From Pseudomonas sp. Marseille-Q3773 (GTDB taxonomy: Bacteria > Pseudomonadota > Gammaproteobacteria > Pseudomonadales > Pseudomonadaceae), in assembly GCF_916618955.1 (NCBI RefSeq), contig NZ_OU745390.1:4823501-4887500 (forward strand): a stretch of 64,000 bases of DNA. Direction: 5' to 3'. The notes under the pieces are model-generated. The model saw nothing but the letters and a program-made list of their open reading frames with translations. It had not been told where the DNA came from and searched no databases. Below are positions 60,124-64,000 of the stretch, in pieces. A program made the translations under genes and the position numbers. Within the stretch, counting starts at the first letter, position 1; every line of letters starts with the position of its first letter.

Positions 60124-61548
60124 TTAGCGCTTGTTCGCCGCGAGCAGGGTGGCCTTTTCCTGGTCCATGCGGGCAATCAGGGGTTGGCTCTGCTGCAGGA
60201 AGCGCTGACGTTCGTTGCGGGCGATCGGGTCGGCCATTGGCACCTTCTGGCTCAACGGGTCGACGTGCACACCGTTGACCTGGAACTCGTAGTGCAGGTG
60301 CGGGCCGGTGGACAGGCCGGTGGTGCCGATGTAGCCGATGATCTGGCCTTGCTTGACCATGCCGCCGGTCTTGATGCCCTTGGCGAAGCCCTGCATGTGG
60401 CCATACAGCGTCTTGTAGCGGTTGCCGTGCTGGATGATCACGGTGTTGCCGTAACCGCCACGGCGTCCCGCCAGTTCGATACGGCCGTCACCGGCCGCCT
60501 TGATCGGGGTGCCGCGCGGGGCGGCGTAGTCAACGCCCTTGTGTGCGCGGATCTTGTTCAGGATCGGGTGCTTGCGGCCTGCGGAGAAGCGCGAGCTGAT
60601 GCGGGCGAAGTCCACCGGGGTGCGGATGAACGCCTTGCGCAGGCTGTTGCCGTCGGCGGTGTAGTAGCTGGTGTTGCCCTGCTTGTTGGTGTAACGCACG
60701 GCGGTGTAGGTCTTGCCACGGTTGGTGAACCGTGCGGAGAGGATGTTACCGGTGCCGACGACCTTGCCGTCCATCACCTTCTGCTCGTAGACCACGTCGA
60801 ATTCATCGCCTGGGCGAATGTCCTGGGCGAAATCGATGTCGTAACCCAGCACGCGGGCCATGTCCATGGTCATGCTGTGGGACAGGCCGGCGCGCTGCGC
60901 CGAGGCCGACAGGGAGCTTTTGATCACGCCATGGGCATAGGCGGTACGCACGACCGGCTTGCTGATTTCGCGGTTGAAGGTGTAGCCCTTGTCGGTCTTG
61001 GTCAGGCGGATGGTTTCGAGGTTGCTGACCTTGCTGTGCAGGCTGGCCAGCTGGCCGTCCTTGTCGAGTTCGAACTGCAGCACCTGGCCATGCTTGAGCT
61101 GGCTGAACTGCTTGGCCTGCTTGTTGCTGGCCAGCAGGTCATGCACTGCATTGGTCGGCAGGCCCACCTTGGCGAACAGGGTGGAGAGCGTGTCGCCGCG
61201 GGCCACAGTGACTTCGCGGTGGCCGGGCTCCTTGGCGGTTTCGGCGACCGGTTCTGCGACAGGGGCGTCTTCCTGCTTGGCGTTCTGGGTTTCAGGGGTG
61301 GCGTCCTCTATCTGGGCGAATGGCGAGCCTTGCTCACCTTCTGCCTGTACCAGGGGCGCAGCGCGGGAGTCGTCCTTCAGCTGCTCGGCAGGGCTTTCCA
61401 GCTCGAGGTTGAGGGTGGTTTTCTTGGCTTCCACTTCGCTGGAGGGAAATACCAGCAGGGCCAGGCTGAGCAGGGCGGCAATGCCGCTGGCGGCCAACAG
61501 ATGGCTTTTCGGATAAAGCGGGGGCGCTTTAGGCGGTTCGTTGGTCAT
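60124..61548 (-). CDS. M23 murein DD-endopeptidase (MepM-like) with OapA/LysM-type domain
   Basis: The 474-residue protein has one N-terminal membrane anchor (HLLAASGIAALLSLALLVF), a flexible acidic/alanine stretch, an OapA/LysM-like region (REVTVARGDTLSTLFAKVGLP) and a C-terminal LytM domain with zinc ligands H-x3-D (HKGVD) and HLHYEF. Such enzymes cut D-Ala-mDAP cross-links to let the wall grow. ATG 61548 is preferred; a GTG two codons earlier is possible. It is coupled to anmK (3-base gap). Confidence 0.9.
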   Translation of the reverse strand: MTNEPPKAPPLYPKSHLLAASGIAALLSLALLVFPSSEVEAKKTTLNLELESPAEQLKDDSRAAPLVQAEGEQGSPFAQIEDATPETQNAKQEDAPVAEPVAETAKEPGHREVTVARGDTLSTLFAKVGLPTNAVHDLLASNKQAKQFSQLKHGQVLQFELDKDGQLASLHSKVSNLETIRLTKTDKGYTFNREISKPVVRTAYAHGVIKSSLSASAQRAGLSHSMTMDMARVLGYDIDFAQDIRPGDEFDVVYEQKVMDGKVVGTGNILSARFTNRGKTYTAVRYTNKQGNTSYYTADGNSLRKAFIRTPVDFARISSRFSAGRKHPILNKIRAHKGVDYAAPRGTPIKAAGDGRIELAGRRGGYGNTVIIQHGNRYKTLYGHMQGFAKGIKTGGMVKQGQIIGYIGTTGLSTGPHLHYEFQVNGVHVDPLSQKVPMADPIARNERQRFLQQSQPLIARMDQEKATLLAANKR

Positions 61549-61761
61549 GGGCACGGTGACTTTGAAAAAGGTGAAATGGAAAAGATGAATGACATGATGA
61601 AGATGAAATAACTGTATAAAATATAACCAAAACCATTTTCACGCAAGGGCGCGTAGACGCCGCAAGCCTGTGCCCGGGTCACATTCCTTTGCGAAACTTG
61701 TAATTGACGGCCGATCTTGTATGGTTGGCTCCCCCTGAATCTGAGCCTTGCGGGTTTGTCT

Positions 61762-62961
61762 ATGAAGTCGGTTGAAGAGCAGCTGGCGCTTATCAAGCGC
61801 GGTGCGGAAGAAGTACTGGTCGAGTCGGAACTGGTGGAGAAGCTCAAGCGCGGCCAGCCTCTGCGCATCAAGGCCGGCTTCGACCCGACCGCGCCAGACC
61901 TGCACCTTGGGCACACGGTGCTGATCAACAAGCTGCGTCAGTTCCAGGACCTGGGGCACCAGGTCATCTTCCTGATCGGTGACTTCACCGGCATGATCGG
62001 CGACCCGAGCGGCAAAAGTGCCACGCGTCCGCCGCTGACTCGCGAACAGGTGCTGGAAAACGCCGAGACCTATAAGCAGCAGGTGTTCAAGATTCTCGAT
62101 CCGGCCAAGACCGAGGTCGCGTTCAACTCCACCTGGATGGACAAGCTGACCCCGGCCGACTTCATTCGCCTGGCTTCGCAGTACACCGTGGCGCGCATGC
62201 TTGAGCGTGATGACTTCGACAAGCGCTACACCACCAACCAGCCGATCGCTATCCATGAGTTCCTGTACCCGCTGGTACAAGGCTATGACTCGGTGGCTCT
62301 GAAGGCTGATGTCGAGCTGGGTGGCACCGACCAGAAGTTCAACCTGCTGATGGGGCGCGAGCTGCAGCGTGCCTATGGCCAGGAAGCGCAGAACATCGTG
62401 ACCATGCCGCTGCTCGAGGGGCTCGATGGCGTCAAGAAGATGTCCAAGTCGCTGGGCAACTATGTCGGTATCCAGGAAGCGCCGGGCGTGATGTACAGCA
62501 AGCTGGTGTCGATCCCGGATACCTTGATGTGGCGCTACTTCGAGCTGCTGAGTTTCCGCTCGATGGAAGAGATCGAGCAGTTCCGTGCCGACGTCGCCAA
62601 TGGCGCCAACCCGCGTGACATCAAGATCAAGCTGGCGGAAGAGATCGTTGCGCGCTTCCATGGCGAAGAAGCTGCGGCCAATGCGCACCGTGCGGCAGGT
62701 AACCGCATGAAGGATGGCGAGTTGCCGGAAGACCTGCCGGAGGTTGAAGTGACTGCGGCGGAAGACCTGCCGATCGCTGCGGTGCTGAATCGTGCTGGTC
62801 TGGTGAAGAACTCGGCGCAGGCTCGTGATCTGCTCAGTGGCGGCGCGGTAAAGGTTGATGGTGCGGTGGTCGAGCGTGATTTCATGTTTGTCCTGGGGGC
62901 GACCCACGTTTGCCAGGCGGGCAAGAAGTCGTTTGCGCGGGTTACCCTCAAGGCAGAGTGA
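61762..62961 (+). CDS. tyrS: Tyrosyl-tRNA synthetase
   Basis: This class I synthetase charges tRNA-Tyr. The 399-residue product has the HIGH-like motif DLHLGHTV (with FDPTAPDLH), KKMSKSLG, and a C-terminal S4-like RNA-binding domain ([23 protein letters not shown]). It belongs to the TyrZ-like branch common in Pseudomonas (TyrZ in P. aeruginosa). The start at 61762 ([11 protein letters not shown]) is the conserved one. It is followed by a strong terminator. Confidence 0.97.
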   Translation: MKSVEEQLALIKRGAEEVLVESELVEKLKRGQPLRIKAGFDPTAPDLHLGHTVLINKLRQFQDLGHQVIFLIGDFTGMIGDPSGKSATRPPLTREQVLENAETYKQQVFKILDPAKTEVAFNSTWMDKLTPADFIRLASQYTVARMLERDDFDKRYTTNQPIAIHEFLYPLVQGYDSVALKADVELGGTDQKFNLLMGRELQRAYGQEAQNIVTMPLLEGLDGVKKMSKSLGNYVGIQEAPGVMYSKLVSIPDTLMWRYFELLSFRSMEEIEQFRADVANGANPRDIKIKLAEEIVARFHGEEAAANAHRAAGNRMKDGELPEDLPEVEVTAAEDLPIAAVLNRAGLVKNSAQARDLLSGGAVKVDGAVVERDFMFVLGATHVCQAGKKSFARVTLKAE

Positions 62962-62986
62962 TTGCTGGTAGGTGTAGCTATATAGA

Positions 62987-63022
62987 AGCGGGGAGGCCGT
63001 CAGGCCTCCCCGCTTTGTTTTT
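62987..63022 (+). terminator. Terminator of tyrS
   Basis: A perfect 12-base stem AGCGGGGAGGCC/GGCCTCCCCGCT with loop GTCA is followed by TTGTTTTT. It shields the rRNA promoters from tyrS transcription. Confidence 0.93.
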
Positions 63023-63053
63023 CAGTGATATGAAGGTTTCTTGAAATTAAAGG

Positions 63054-63081
63054 TTGACGCGGTTTCGAATGCCCTTATAAT
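63054..63081 (+). promoter_or_regulatory. rRNA operon promoter P1
   Basis: TTGACG (63054-63059), 16-base spacer, TATAAT (63076-63081), followed by the GC-rich discriminator GCGCCC. A GC-rich discriminator is typical for stringently controlled rRNA promoters. Confidence 0.8.
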
Positions 63082-63196
63082 GCGCCCAATTCCGAGGTGG
63101 TCGAAACGCGAAATTCCTTGATAATCAAGGAGTTGGGTGGTTCAGGTGGTATCGGGAGTGCTTCGATCAAATGATCGGCAGCGGTCGAGGTGAAGG

Positions 63197-63224
63197 TTGA
63201 CAGCGGTTTTAAACGCTGTATGAT
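63197..63224 (+). promoter_or_regulatory. rRNA operon promoter P2
   Basis: TTGACA (63197-63202), 16-base spacer, TATGAT (63219-63224), followed by TCGCCTCCCGC. A strong sigma70-like site with the same spacer length as P1. Confidence 0.75.
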
Positions 63225-63306
63225 TCGCCTCCCGCTACGAGTGATCGCAGCGAGTCAAGTGTTTGAAGCTAAACGAGTTTCTCGCAAAAAACTTCAAAAT
63301 AAACGC

Positions 63307-63334
63307 TTGACAGCCAATGAGGAAAGCGTAGAAT
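63307..63334 (+). promoter_or_regulatory. rRNA operon promoter P3
   Basis: TTGACA (63307-63312), 16-base spacer, TAGAAT (63329-63334), followed by GCGCGCCTC. The A/T-rich stretch just upstream (63282-63306) could act as an UP element. Confidence 0.75.
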
Positions 63335-63370
63335 GCGCGCCTCGGTTGAGACGAAACACTCTTAACCAAA

Positions 63371-63382
63371 CGCTCTTTAACA
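63371..63382 (+). promoter_or_regulatory. boxA antitermination site of the rRNA leader
   Basis: CGCTCTTTAACA matches the boxA consensus (T/C)GCTCTTTAACA that loads Nus factors and prevents Rho termination in rRNA operons. It lies about 160 bases before 16S. The further leader contains a hairpin GGGTTT...AAACCC next to the 16S start that may belong to the RNase III processing stem. Confidence 0.8.
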
Positions 63383-63532
63383 AATCGAATCAAGCAATTC
63401 GTGTGGGTGCTTGTGAGTACGGACTGATAGTCACAAAGATTATCAGCATCACAAGTGGCCATGCGAGAAATCACATAGTCATTTGAGATTGCTGAGCCAA
63501 GTTTAGGGTTTCTTAAAAACCCAAGCAGTATT

Positions 63533-64000
<468 letters not shown>

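Overview
The window is chromosomal DNA from a Pseudomonas of the P. putida group. The evidence is the 5' part of a 16S rRNA gene of Pseudomonas type at the right end, a GC-rich core, the gene order (rpoD-dnaG-rpsU, lptD-surA-pdxA-rsmA-apaG-apaH-glpE, amgK-murU, agtSR-agtABCD, trpE apart from trpGDC, vfr, argC-erpA-anmK), and many P. putida-type REP repeats. Almost the whole window could be assigned from protein motifs. The species itself cannot be fixed from sequence reading alone.

Left end (1-5908): the terminal part of an integrated conjugative element or genomic island, visibly less GC-rich than the rest. It holds a piece of a P-type (VirB-like) type IV secretion operon: virB5, an unknown membrane protein, an EexN-like entry-exclusion lipoprotein and virB6. 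Next comes a small VbhA-like Fic antitoxin with no Fic toxin beside it, flanked by two diverged inverted copies of a roughly 210-230 bp hairpin-rich element. Then, on the minus strand, come a HTH/replication-type protein, a small HTH protein that could be the excisionase, a control region with an operator-like palindrome and seven helically phased repeats, and a tyrosine integrase. The integrase lies against the 3' end of a CAT-anticodon tRNA (probably tRNA-Ile2), the likely attachment site. The other end of the element is outside the window.

Core part 1 (5909-31350): tRNA, an RmcA-like four-PAS GGDEF-EAL protein, the macromolecular synthesis genes rpoD, dnaG and rpsU, then tsaD, plsY, folB-folK and cca. 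The spoVR-yeaH-prkA stress operon follows, then the lptD-to-glpE cluster linking outer-membrane assembly (LptD, SurA), pyridoxal phosphate synthesis (PdxA), ribosome maturation (RsmA) and Ap4A hydrolysis (ApaH).

Core part 2 (31351-50794): amgK-murU of the MurNAc salvage pathway, a DjlA-like co-chaperone, a DUF3530 protein, the agtSR two-component system with its probable target agtABCD transporter operon (a candidate operator palindrome lies upstream of agtA), rpe-gph, and the tryptophan genes. trpE and trpGDC are each preceded by homologous 22-codon leader peptides with two Trp codons near the end. The trpE leader lies in frame inside the 3' end of gph. The esterase autotransporter gene lies between the two trp loci.

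Core part 3 (50874-64000): a lipoate-ligase-like protein, vfr/crp, an OsmC-like protein, a DUF2157 membrane protein, coq7, a HIT protein, a short-chain dehydrogenase, a nitronate monooxygenase-like protein, hemJ, argC, erpA, anmK, an M23 murein endopeptidase, tyrS, and the start of an rRNA operon with three tandem sigma70 promoters and a boxA.
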